Shown: piece after piece, positions 13,201 to 24,512 of the stretch
Position numbering within the stretch: position 1 is the stretch's first letter
Layout of the letters: each line of letters begins with the position of its first letter
Origin: Plectrocnemia conspersa
Lineage: Eukaryota > Arthropoda > Insecta > Trichoptera > Polycentropodidae
NCBI GenBank assembly: GCA_009617715.1
Contig: VTFK01000290.1
Span: forward strand, 186,001-250,000
Direction of reading: 5' to 3'
Length of the DNA stretch: 64,000 nucleotides
Position numbers and translations under genes: made by a program
The notes under the pieces: model-generated
What the model saw: only the letters and a program-made list of their open reading frames with translations
The model's database searches: none
Told to the model about the DNA's origin: nothing

Positions 13201-15976
13201 GATCCGAAATAAAAAGGACGAAAAAAATAGTCATACATATATTTTTTTCAGAATAATTGTTTTGTTGTCAGGAAATAAGTATGTGTATACAAAAATACAT
13301 ATTATGAAAATAATTTGTTCGTTGAAATGGTTTTTATTGTGTTTTTATAATATATTTTAAATGTAAACATGTATAGTATATGTTTGTGGGAAAATCTCAT
13401 ATGATTGGTATTTTGTATTTTAAGTGGAAGTTTATGCCAATTGAGGATATGGTGCAACCTTAATTGAAACTATTTATCATATCATGCATGTTTAAAAAAA
13501 TATGTCCTCCAATTTTGCTATTGACACTATACTCCATTCTGAAATCTTCCTCATTTGGTAGCATCCACATTATCTTTTAATATAAATTTCTAACGAGAAA
13601 ACCTTTAACATTATTCAGAAGTCTTAAGAGGCTTAAGTCTAATGTTTAATATTAATTTTATGATCAAATGTAAGTTTGCATTGTATCTGTCGATAAATCA
13701 ACGGAAAGCTTTGTTCCGGAAACTTCATATGAGTAACACTAATATATTTTCTGCATAATTATTATTATTTTTAAAAAAAGTAACGGTTTTAAATATTTAA
13801 AATTTTCTCACTACGCAGATGAACTAACTTCGAGAGTTTTGCTTAATAAAATAGCATTTTTTCTTTATTTTTATGCTACACTGTCGTAAAAATTAAGTAA
13901 AATTGCATAAAGCACCCTTGTGTTTCATTTTAGTTATGAAACAATTTATAAAATAAATATTTGAGAACATAAATTTTGCGGGCGATTTACTACGGAAATT
14001 AATAAATATTTTTTAAAATATAAACGAGAACATTTGGAATATTTTACTCATAAACCGCTAATGGGTATAAATGCAGCCAAAATAAATGACAGAAAAAAAA
14101 TAGTTTTTTTTTATTAAAAAAATATATATATAATTCAAAAGCACATTCATATATATATATATGAAAATGTAGCTACCGCTATCCGGTGGTGAAATCGAAA
14201 TGGCAGGTATTGGAAGTCAAAGAGTTTTCGTTGGAGTGTCGAGTTGAATTATTGTTGGCTATAATCTGTCATGATGATGCTGGACGATGTATGATGTGAT
14301 GTGTTGTCCCGTGACTCTTTGACGTTCATGATTAAGTCTCTGGAGGGTTTAAGGGGAGGCATATCTCCTCAGGTACCAGACTATAGGGAAACAGATAAAG
14401 TCAGTGAAAGATCCTTCAGAGTTCTGATTGTAGTTGCAGTGACTGTATAGCAGAGGTTGGTTACTCCCTGCTGCAATGCTCGTATGGTGAAGTCTCTCTC
14501 AGGATGTAAACGTCCATGATCGTATGTTGTCCGTGGGCGGGCCGAATCTGCTCCTTCGAGTGTCTGCATGGTCGACATTAACAAACACATATTCATTCAA
14601 TGCACCAGAGAATCCTTGCGTGTTATTTATGGTAAACCATTTTTTTTCTAGTCGTAACGAAGGCTTTGTGTGGTCCCATTATTGTATAGTTCATCCTGAT
14701 TGATGAATGGTCATTTTGGTAAAATAGGATCCCCAAAGATTTATATTATTTTAAATATCTATTTAAAAATTATGAAATATATATAAACTTAGGGGTGGAT
14801 AGTTTGACTTTCCCAGGCCAAATACCCAAATTACATATCTGGTCTCGTCTTATTCTGTCTGTCCGTCTGTCCGTGTCACATATTTTATATTTCTGTTTCG
14901 AGGCATCTCTGGCGAATCATAGATGAGGATGTTGGCGAGCCAATCTCATCGCTTCTTAGACAGACAACGTGTAATAAATGCCGGTAGGTCGGTAAAGCTT
15001 TGTCGTACCATAAAACAAAGGATTGCCACTCGAAATAAAATCCCAAGAGCCAGTTATATGATCAACTTATTAACTGGCAAATGATTTTAAATATTGTATC
15101 GGTAGAACTTTGGGGATCTTTTAGAAATACATGTTTATTAAGTGTCGGTCATAAATTTCAAGGAATTTTCATCCCCAAATTCAACACGTTTCAAACTTGT
15201 GTCAACTACTTCAACCTGCTTAAAAAAACGAACGACGATACAACTAATCCAATTACACTCTTAGTTCTTGTAACTGACCATTGCAGCCTTACTGTACTTA
15301 TATTTTTTATATGTAACATAGTATTTATTTGCTATTTGAATGTCTTAATTAGTCTAATAACTTAATTTCGTTTGTCAGCACACCAAACATAATACACGAA
15401 ACAACTGTATGTTTGTTTTAAATGTATGTTACGGGTGTGTGTTGTTTTAACAAGTATTTACATGAGTAGAACTGTTACTACAATACTACTTTTAATGTTT
15501 ATGTTTAATTTTGCGTGCAGATAAATATTTGGCAACACAATAAAATATAGTTTTTGCTTGTTAATAAGTTCATTATTATTTTTTTATCAAAGTTTTCAGA
15601 CAGTAGAGATTTTTATTTAATTTGAAAGAAGTTGTAACAAGATATTAATTTATATATAGTGGAAAAAATAAAAATAAACATTCATTAATATGAATCAGAA
15701 TAATAACGCATAAAGAGAATACTGAAATGCCGGTATTTGAAATATGTTTCATTACTGAAAGCCCTAAAGGTGTATTTAGCCTTTCTTTGATATTTCACTC
15801 ATAAATTGCCATTCTATTCACATTATAAATAAACGAGTAATAAATTAAATTATTTTGAAATAACTTTATTAATATAAATTTGCTATTCTATTGTTATTTC
15901 TAATATGTATATAGTAAATAAAACACTCATCGTGTTGTAAATATGTGTGTATCATAAATTAAATTTTATTTATTTT
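13201..15976. other. Intergenic between OBP3 and OBP4
   Basis: AT-rich and without a supported gene. It holds the R1 repeat copy B (14070-15030). Near 13690 the string GATAAATCAACGGAAA occurs; it recurs near 18482, so it marks another dispersed repeat. Confidence 0.5.
14070..15030 (+). repeat. Dispersed repeat family R1, copy B, interrupted
   Basis: The left block, about 14070-14275 (AATGTAGCTACCG, GGTGGTG, CAAAGAGTTTTCG), and the right block, about 14870-15030 (GCATCTCTGGCGAATCATAG, GATGTTGG, GCCAAT, AAAGGATTGCC), correspond in order to 3595-3980. The 0.6 kb between them is extra and less AT-rich, so it is probably a nested insertion. A short CTGTCTGTCCGTCTGTCCG microsatellite lies at about 14853-14873. 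The block around 14870-14930 also matches 19201-19262 in reverse. Confidence 0.5.
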
Positions 15977-17021
15977 TCACATACAATTTTGCACATATTG
16001 TTTCGCCAAATCGCAGTCTTTGCTCACAGTCCAATGAGCAGCAGGACATTCCTAAAATATCAAATAAATATTAGACTTGCATAGCTTAAAAATACAAATC
16101 ATTATATTTAATGTACCTTTAGTAAACGAGTGAATATACAAGCCGTTAATTCCAGGGGTGGGCAACCGGTTATATTTTTGGCTGCCATATCGAAGCAGTT
16201 ATTTAAAGTTGCTTCAGTGATTGTTTGCCAGTCTGATGGAGCTTTATTCATAGCGTTTTTGAAAGCTTCTTTGTTTGGTTTGTCGTCGGAGCCGCGAAGG
16301 TTGGCAGTTTTCATCACGCACTCAAAAGATGAACACTGAAATTTGATTCGTATCAACACAGTTATATTTTGATGGAAAATATATTTGTCTCACGCTCGGT
16401 AGCTTTGGAGAGGTTTCGTCCATATCCGAGAGTCCACAATCTAGAAATATCTTCTCATCGGCAAACATAGGTAGCGTTATGCAACATTCATCTGGAGACT
16501 AAAAATAACAATTTAATTTAAAATAAATATTTTTTTTTTATTAATTCGTCACAAACGTCCAAGTAATTCTATATAATTGATATTGATAACTTAAATATTG
16601 TTTTATTCTTAAAACATTTAACATATTTTATAGACTGAAAATTTACTTCACGACTATCGCAATGAGATTAAAAAAATATCCAGAGGAAAAATGGTCAATA
16701 GTATATTTTAGTAAAATCAAAAATCATGATGTCCAGTTATTGCTATCGCGTGTTGTATTATACGTGTTCATTATACATAATCTTTAATTATTCGTGAATA
16801 GAAGTAATATGTTACGATATATTTTAGGAACCAGAAAACAATATATAAACATCTACTCACGGTTTCAAGTTTAGTTGTACATATATTATCTGCTCGTGCG
16901 ACCTTAAAAATAAATATATAATCAACTTTGTTTAATCTATAAAATAAGCATTATTAATAACGCCAATTAATAATTTTCCTACGGCAACGAATAGTAGCAG
17001 TATCAAACTTTTAGCATCCAT
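15977..17021 (-). CDS. Plus-C odorant-binding protein with 12 cysteines (OBP4)
   Basis: Secreted OBP of about 159 residues, the most canonical Plus-C member here. Minus-strand coding exons: 16983-17021, 16861-16902, 16394-16498, 16117-16335, 15977-16051, all phase 0. The signal peptide begins MDAKSLILLLFVAVARA. There are twelve cysteines: NIC, a vicinal pair in DECCITLP, LDC, then CSSFEC, NNC, GC and AC in exon 4, and ECP, KDC and NC in exon 5. The CC-x-x-L-P motif and the C-terminal ECP-x4-W-x5-C-x9-C are hallmarks of Plus-C OBPs. Exon 4 has the same 219-base length as in OBP3, supporting common descent. Stop TGA at 15977-15979. The other three cluster members lack part of this cysteine set, so this gene may keep the ancestral pattern. 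Confidence 0.92.
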
Positions 17022-17031
17022 AGTGTAAGAC

Positions 17032-17064
17032 TGATCCAAATTTTACAAAAATATTATTTATATA
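17032..17064 (-). promoter_or_regulatory. Core promoter of OBP4
   Basis: Minus-strand TATATAAA at 17057-17064 and a good arthropod initiator TCAGTC with its A at about 17032, 32 bases downstream. This implies a very short 5' UTR of about 11 bases. Confidence 0.5.
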
Positions 17065-19200
17065 CTAATATTAGGTAAAGCACGCAAAAATCGAGGACAT
17101 TTAGTTTAGTTGTAGCGTTGATGATATATCCACAATTGTGTTTTGCATTGTATACGTGTATATTATATACATAATACATATATAGTAAATGCATTCTAAA
17201 AAATAGATGACAATCGCAGTTATTACAGTAAATTATTTACGCGACCATCCTGTCATAGTAACACTCTTGACACGCATCTAAAAGTAAAAAAATGCTATGA
17301 ACATTATGGACTTGTGAATTGTTGTAAATTACGACCAAACGAACTGTGTGCCATTATAGATAATTTTCGCGTGATTTTGCATAATTTAGCAATGAAGTTA
17401 TATGAAGTAATACTGCATTGTGGGCGAAAAATATGTGTAAATAACCTTTTTAAATTTATTAAACTTACTCAAATTGCGCAGGCTTATTTATCAACTGTAA
17501 TACTATATTATTAGTTATGAAGGTCGAAATCATGATTACTATACAATATAAATTATGAACATTGTATCCATACACAGTTTGAAAACAAGCGAATCTGATA
17601 CCTAATGCGTGATGATATAATTACAAATTAATTAATAAAATATATTTTACATATTGTTAAGAGTAACATTATCACGCTGCATTAAATTGGTGTTTTTAAA
17701 TCAAGTATTATATTTAAAAAAAAATAGTGAATACGTTGGCTCTGATGCAATCTAGATTAAAATGTGCAATATAAACATTAATAAAGTGAAATAAAACATA
17801 CTTTTGTATACTGGAAAAATTATTATTGTTATATATTTTGCGTTGTCATATTTTATTGCTAATATTCACTTTACTTTTAATTACTTTTCAGATACACATC
17901 AATAAAATATACATGTGCATAAATGGATTTTTGTAGTTATATGAAAAAAAATACAATGAACCATAAAAGCAGGGAAAGTTTAGAAAAGGATCATAAAACA
18001 AGTCTAATAAAAAAACTATTCTTGAACATTTGGTCGCGTGCTTAGCATGTCTTTAATATGTATATGTTCAAAAGATATTTTTTTCATATACGTTTACACA
18101 AATATATACATTATACATATGTTCTTATATTATATATGTACATATATGGTCATAATAAATAATACAATATGTAAAACAGTTATTACTATTACAAATTTGA
18201 TTGAATATAGCCATACTTATAAGCAATTTATGTTGAAAACTCAATTTATTATTCAATACAAGTGTTCGTCATATACAAATTTGTATAGTTTGATTTTATG
18301 TTTTAAATTAAACCGTCTTCTGGAAAGAGCTATGTGATTTGACTGAGTGGAAAATTTCCTGGAAATCTTATGAATAGAAAAACATCACAGGCGATTTGCC
18401 ATAACTGAGGAGCACTGCGAATAATTTCATTTGCTCGATGTTTCGAATTTTCGATATAATAATAATCGCACCCTGGTCGTTGATAAATCAACGGAAATCT
18501 AGCCATATGAAAATATAGTAAAGTATTATTCCTAACATTTTAAAATATCATTTACGATAATACACATATGTACATACATTTATAACAACACATGTGACGA
18601 CCGTTGTAACGTCCAATGGATAACGACGTTTCTCGGGAAAGAAAAAAGCTGCTTTTCAAGATATAGAGAAAGCGTGAGTTATACGTTTCTGAGAGACTTT
18701 GTTTTCGAGAAACTCCTCCATCCGCTTGGTGCTAGAGATTGAATCACGTTCTGGGACAGTAGATATTGAGCCGTCAATACAGCGAATTATTAGGACAACG
18801 GTCAGCCTGCTCGGGCCCGAAGATGCCAGGGATTTTTGGCGTTGGCTTGTCGGGCTTGTATTGAAGGCCATTTACAACCGAAGCCACTATTTGCCAGGTT
18901 TGAAGACTTCACTCGCAGATGGAAAAAATATCATGCCTAATATCGAATTTATATTTATGGGCTGTCTTGATAATGTCCCTGCTTACCCTTGATATATTTT
19001 CATCGATTTGGCATTTAAAACTGTAGACTGTGCTTCAGCTACTGCTAAATTATTTTATATAATTATTCACAAATACATAATCATTATTGGCGGGTTTAAG
19101 TTTCCACTTAAGCCCCTTGCATGAACGATTTTTAAATTTTACATATGAGTTTCACTTCAAGACTGAACATATTTCGTTGTTTGAATATGCAAGCGATCTG

Positions 19201-19262
19201 TGATCCGCATCTGTGATTCGCCAGAGACGTCTCGAATCAAAAGTATAAAATATCTGTCACTT
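19201..19262 (-). repeat. Repeat family R1, fragment C
   Basis: In reverse complement this fragment matches about 14873-14935: ATATTTTATA, then TTTTGATTCGAGACGTC, TCTGGCGAATCACAGATG and CGGAT. Only this core is preserved. Confidence 0.55.
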
Positions 19263-20222
19263 TTCGGCAGATGATCAAGTTATTCAAAACAAAAATATAT
19301 GGGTGAAAATCCTAGTAGTTGAAGTGAAAGAAAAATCTTTTGAAACATCATGTCTAATTAAAATCGAGTAAAATTCAATTGAGCTTCAATTTACATTAAG
19401 CAAAAATACTTTTCTCTTAACTGATGCATTGAAATATTTATTGTATCACAATATTAAGTATATTGTTAAATCATTATAGAATCAAATAAATCTTTTATTG
19501 AAAAATTAGTTAAAGAACATTACCAAATACGCTAATTTTAAAGCCAATCGAAATATGTTGGAACCTAGTATTTTTATCAAGAACCTTAGGAGTACATATC
19601 AATTTAACAAATGACGATAAAACAACAGTTAAACAACGCAATAATAATTTTATGAACGCTATATTTTATGATATATAGCAAGTATATGTACATATATAAA
19701 TATATGCTATAAAAATACAATCGTTAAATTGCGAACCCGAAATCCCGGGATTGCAATTTTGATTCAGAATTGAATTTCCTATACATAAGTACTTTTTTGA
19801 GCTGACGTATAGTAAATATATGTGTGTATTTATGTATATAAAATAAACTATCTTGTATAAAAATCATCATGATTCAATTGAGAAATATGGTCAAATTACT
19901 AATAAATAAATAAATATAAGGAGATGACTGGATTGAAGGGAACTGGAGCTTTTATAGTTTATTATATAATTTTGATAATAAAAATAAATTTAAATTTACT
20001 CCGATTGATTTTCGAGCCGCCAGTAATTCATTCAGTTGTTTCGACCAATGAAAAACAAGCATTCAAATATAAAACAAGATGGCCGATAATAACGTGACAA
20101 CAGTTGTAAATAATTATTATTTATAAATAAAATTTTACTACGCGACAATAATTTTCATTAATTCGTCATGTGCGTTGTTCGATTTGACTGAATATATAAT
20201 AAATAATCGGAGTGCAAATTAA

Positions 20223-20406
20223 GGACGGTTTCACACGTGCTGGATGGAATCACCCGGCACCGGGCCGGCGCCGTGTAGTGGGGATGGTGTTGTATGGGTA
20301 GTACCTACCATTTCTGACGTGCCGGACTAATCCATCCGGCGCCGGCCCGACGCTGCCCATAGAACACCAGCTCCACTACACGGCGCCGGCACGTGTGAAA
20401 TCGGCC
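20223..20406. mobile_element. GC-rich fold-back MITE, 184 bp
   Basis: The ends are inverted repeats: GG-CGGTTTCACACGTGC on the left and GCACGTGTGAAATCGGCC on the right. Inside, CGGCGCCGTGTAGTGG on the left pairs with CCACTACACGGCGCCG on the right, so the element folds on itself. No coding frame. TTAA precedes the left end and TAAC follows the right end, so the target site is not clear and the superfamily is undecided. Confidence 0.8.
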
Positions 20407-20984
20407 TAACTGGGTGTGTTATAACTAGGAAAATTAAATATATACATAATGTGTTGAGGATCAGAAGAATACATAATGAAATATTCAAATTTTGAATTAC
20501 CGTCAACAAACTCCGAAGCCGAAAAGTGAGTTTTTCATTTATAATACATAAACATTATCATTGCATCTGATTTAATGCACATATACGTTAGATTTTACTG
20601 AGCTAGGTATGTTTTAAACGTGAACATGTAATATATACCTTAGTACGTATGAAGATTGAAGTTAATGTCGATCAAATATCTATTGATATTTGGGGATATT
20701 ATCTTTTACGACGATCGCGTGACAATGATTGTAATGTAGTCGATTATTTAGTAAAATAAATTAAAACCATTTTTACAGCAAAAAAAAATCATCTAGATCG
20801 TTACGTTCCGAGTGATGACTCGCAATATACATATAGTTTCTTGGATGTTATCTAATAGACGATATTTTACAATGATTATGAATATGTGATTGCATACCTG
20901 GAATAATCGATAACCAAAATATCTAAGAGTGGCTTATTTTTAATTTCGATGTAGCAAAATATGGTTATGGTTCTTAATAAATTT

Positions 20985-21100
20985 TTTAACCAAAAAAGTA
21001 CGCATACCAACAGGTATTTTCATGCGAATTCCCACCACCATCCGGTACAGGTCAAATCGGTAGCAAGCTCTCTAGAGACTCAGATGCTCACGGGTCACGG
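20985..21100 (+). pseudogene. Reverse-transcriptase fragment (non-LTR or Penelope-like)
   Basis: The plus frame from about 20961 contains KSTHTNRYFHANSHHHPVQ. A motif of the form KPTxTxRYLxxxSHHP followed by Q is common near the end of the palm domain in Penelope-like and some other retroelement reverse transcriptases. Only this piece is recognisable. The flanks to 21240 are open but match nothing I know, and upstream palm motifs such as YxDD are absent. Confidence 0.45.
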
Positions 21101-24076
21101 CTATATTGGAGACCTGAGTGTCATTAGGGAAAAGAGGTTAATGACGCTTACCGTTATGGGAAGAAGATGGAACGAGGCTAAAATAAGCCTCTCTGTGTCA
21201 ACAAGTGTTACTGGAGTGCACGCTGAGATGCAGAAATGCTAACCCTAACTATGAATCATTAATGAAGTAAAGGCGGGGCAGTAGAACCTGACTGTACCGC
21301 TGACTGGTGGTGTTTTTTCTAAGATTCCTTCCTTTTAAAAGCTGTTTATATTCCACATAAAGCACTGATATTTCACTGTTATTTAATAACAGGAGCATGT
21401 TTATGTAACACAAAATATATATCAAATTTGAGAAAAATAAGAGGCCTAATATTTATCAATGAGGTACATTATACGTAACTCCTGTCTACTTAATGCGTCA
21501 CTGACTGACATAACTTGCTTTATGTCACTAAGGATTTATCTTAATAATAAATATTTAAATGAAATTATATTTAAAATCCCCTCTAAACTATTGAAAAATC
21601 CCATCCACGAGACAATATGGTAAGCAAGGTCAGTTCCAGCATCCACCTGCCTCCCAATATTATATCACTTTTCAATAGCTATTAAAGTATCGTTAAATGG
21701 CTTCTGAAGTATTTAATAACGTTCCATCTATAATTTAAAGCGAAATTTGAGAGGCAAAGTCTGTAAATACATTTTTGTTCAATATCTTGGCACAGTGGTG
21801 GCGCATGTCTCGGGCCGTGTTATTTGCGTCATATTGCTGTGCTACCCAAACCACCCCCACAGCTACCCTCTCACCTACCCTACAATCGATTTTCAGTGGG
21901 TGCTCAGCTCTCGCGGAAAGTAGCCGCTCCGTCATTCGCCCACAGGCCTACAAGTGTGACAGTTTAACCTTAAAATTATGATTGAATAACCGACACATTG
22001 GCGGCCGGTTAACGGTGAGCAACTAGTTTTTAATAATAAAAATCAATAAATAATCTTAAAATTACTAGCATATTTAAAAAAAAAAAAAAAAACTTCCATA
22101 TATATAGAATACTTGATAAGTAATTTAATAGTATTAAAATCATTATTCATCATACACCAGTGGTATAAGTCATTGTTTATCAATTAAAATATGGTCGGTT
22201 CAAATACCATATGAATTGAAATTTTCATCGTGTCTGGAAAATCACAGTTAATAAAAAATAATTAAAAGTATAATTAAAGATTCAGATTTTTTAGTCCAAT
22301 AGGTAAATTAAAAAAATGAATTTATTGTATATACTATTGCATTATAAAAATTTAATGAAAAACCGCAATATGGCATATGTTACAATTAAACACTAAATTT
22401 AACTTCACTATTTATTTTTAACCGCATAATGCGGCAAAATTTTAAACGTATTTATAAGAACGGTTTATTTGGTTCTCCAATTTCACAAATTAATTTCGTA
22501 GTGATAAATTAAAATGGCGCTTGTGTAGCATTTTATGCTTAATAAAAAAATCATTACATAATAAAAATTCAGCGATTATTCACAATATGGTTTGGCGTTA
22601 TTTTATATTTCAATAAAATCATTATCTTAAAACTTCTCTATAAATCCATTTTTTCCAAGCCTTAAAAATATATAAAAAAAAAACATTACGATGTTATCTT
22701 GTACAAAGCAAATCGCCTATTTTCTGGTGACAGATGATGGCTCATTAAGAATAATCTGTAATTTTATCCTAAATATTAAAAAAATTAAATCTATTATTCT
22801 AGTATTAAAATTTTAAAATAATAATCAATATTTTATAAATTACTTAAGGGTCGTATTACCAAAAATATAATTTATTTCAATTAAAGCAAAAGGAGTTTTT
22901 AATCGAGCTATGATAATATGTACCCATGTGCTTATGCACACTAATATTATAGAATTAAATAAAAATTATTGATTTTTTTAAATTATTTATTATTATAGTA
23001 ATTAAATGATATACGGTTTATAATTGTACGCGGTGATCTTAAGATGAATGACATTGAGAGAAAACTTAAGCTTTATATGAAGGTTAAACCGTGATCGATC
23101 GATACGTTACACTTAACATATGTTACGCATTGATACGACACGTTTAAGTGATCGCTTCATTGTTAAAATGCATCTAGGTATGTTATAAATAAATAATCAT
23201 TTAGAACGTTTGTGGTCTATTTTAGTTTATATTAAATAAAAAATGTGGATCGTACATTCTTAAAGCTCGACAGAGCGAAAGCTCTCACTAAGAAATTGCG
23301 TTTTGGGTTCGCGTCTATAAATGTTTAATGTGACGTTGTAAATAATTTATAAATATATTGTATTACGTGTAGATCGAACTGTGCTTTTTTTCTCAATATA
23401 TTACTATAACTATAAAATACACAAAATATACTTTTAAATACATTTTATATAACGTATTTATATACTCCATATGGTAGGGTTAAATCTGGTATATTAGAGT
23501 AAATACATTTTATATTCCTTTTTTATAAATTAAATATATATTTATTTATGAAAATAATATAATTTCTGTCAAGATTGCCATGTAAAGCTAATAATCAATA
23601 TTTATATATAATACTTATATTAACTATTATAATATTATATTGAGTAAAGCACAAAACGCTTTGAATAGAACTTTAGCGCAACTAAGTAAATTAATTGCTT
23701 TAAGGTGAAAAATTGAAAATTATAAATATTAATACTAATTCTTACTAATCATAGTCAATCGATTTTTAATAATAATTTCAAAAAAAAAATAATGAAATTA
23801 TATAATATTAGTAAATGTCGGGCAAACTTTTAAATATACATTAAACTTAATACTAAAGATAATTTGAATCAAAGCGCAAATTTATGAGCACAAAGCGCAA
23901 ATTAATGAGTTGGAAAAATTACATTTTAGATTTAGTAAAAACTGTAGTTTTGCGATTTTTTTTTGTTTCAAGTTTATAAAAGTTTAAGGATAAACCAAAC
24001 AAGTTATTTTTATTGAATAATAATTTTCTTTACCTTATATACAGTTTATAAAAATAAAAAAAAATATTAACTTTCA

Positions 24077-24169
24077 GAATATTAATGGTGAACTCAACAT
24101 GCAATGTATTTTTATCTTTCGACGATATTGTTAAAAATGGCTATCTTGTTGAGTTCGTCATTAATATTC
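24077..24169. repeat. 93-bp imperfect palindrome
   Basis: GAATATTAATGGTGAACTCA at the left is inverted as TGAGTTCGTCATTAATATTC at the right. It is a compact fold-back element with about 50 bases between the arms. One arm resembles sequence near 10535-10562, so it is probably a small MITE family. Confidence 0.6.
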
Positions 24170-24374
24170 TCAATGCTTCATAGTTATTTATGAATGTTTT
24201 ACTCATATATTTTCGATAGTTCGAGATTGATTTTATCGCTTAGCGTAACTTAACGTAACGATATAAAAAAGCATTTTCTGGTCTGGAAATATTAGGCTCT
24301 ACGCCTTTATGTCACCTTAGAATTGCTAGCCCACAAGCCGTTTGTGAGCTGTGTTATTAATAACAAGTAATTAG

Positions 24375-24512
24375 CAGGCGCGTACGGTGAGATACATTTC
24401 CTTTCGCTCGCCCGCATGTTAAGTGACGAGAGTGACTGAGAAGAAGTGGGCGTACGGACGTTAGCTTAATAGCGAGCGAGCGAAAGGGAATGTATCTCAC
24501 TATACGCGCCTG
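24375..24512. mobile_element. hAT-like MITE, 138 bp, with 8-bp duplication
   Basis: The terminal inverted repeats are about 40 bases, starting CAGGCGCGTACGGTGAGATA at the left and ending TATCTCACTATACGCGCCTG at the right. The flanks are GTAATTAG (24367-24374) and GTAATCAG (24513-24520): an 8-base target-site duplication with one mismatch. The CAGG-type end and 8-base duplication fit the hAT superfamily. No coding capacity. Confidence 0.82.

Noticed and set aside
14381..14596. Minus-strand 71-codon frame
   Set aside because: Lies inside the insertion splitting repeat R1 copy B and has no known motif or exon context.
18656..18992. Overlapping open frames on both strands
   Set aside because: No splice-consistent neighbours and no family motif. 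The frames come from a less AT-rich old insertion.
21735..21981. Open frames on both strands near 21.8 kb
   Set aside because: Overlapping frames in a GC-richer island with no recognisable domain; probably a repeat fragment.
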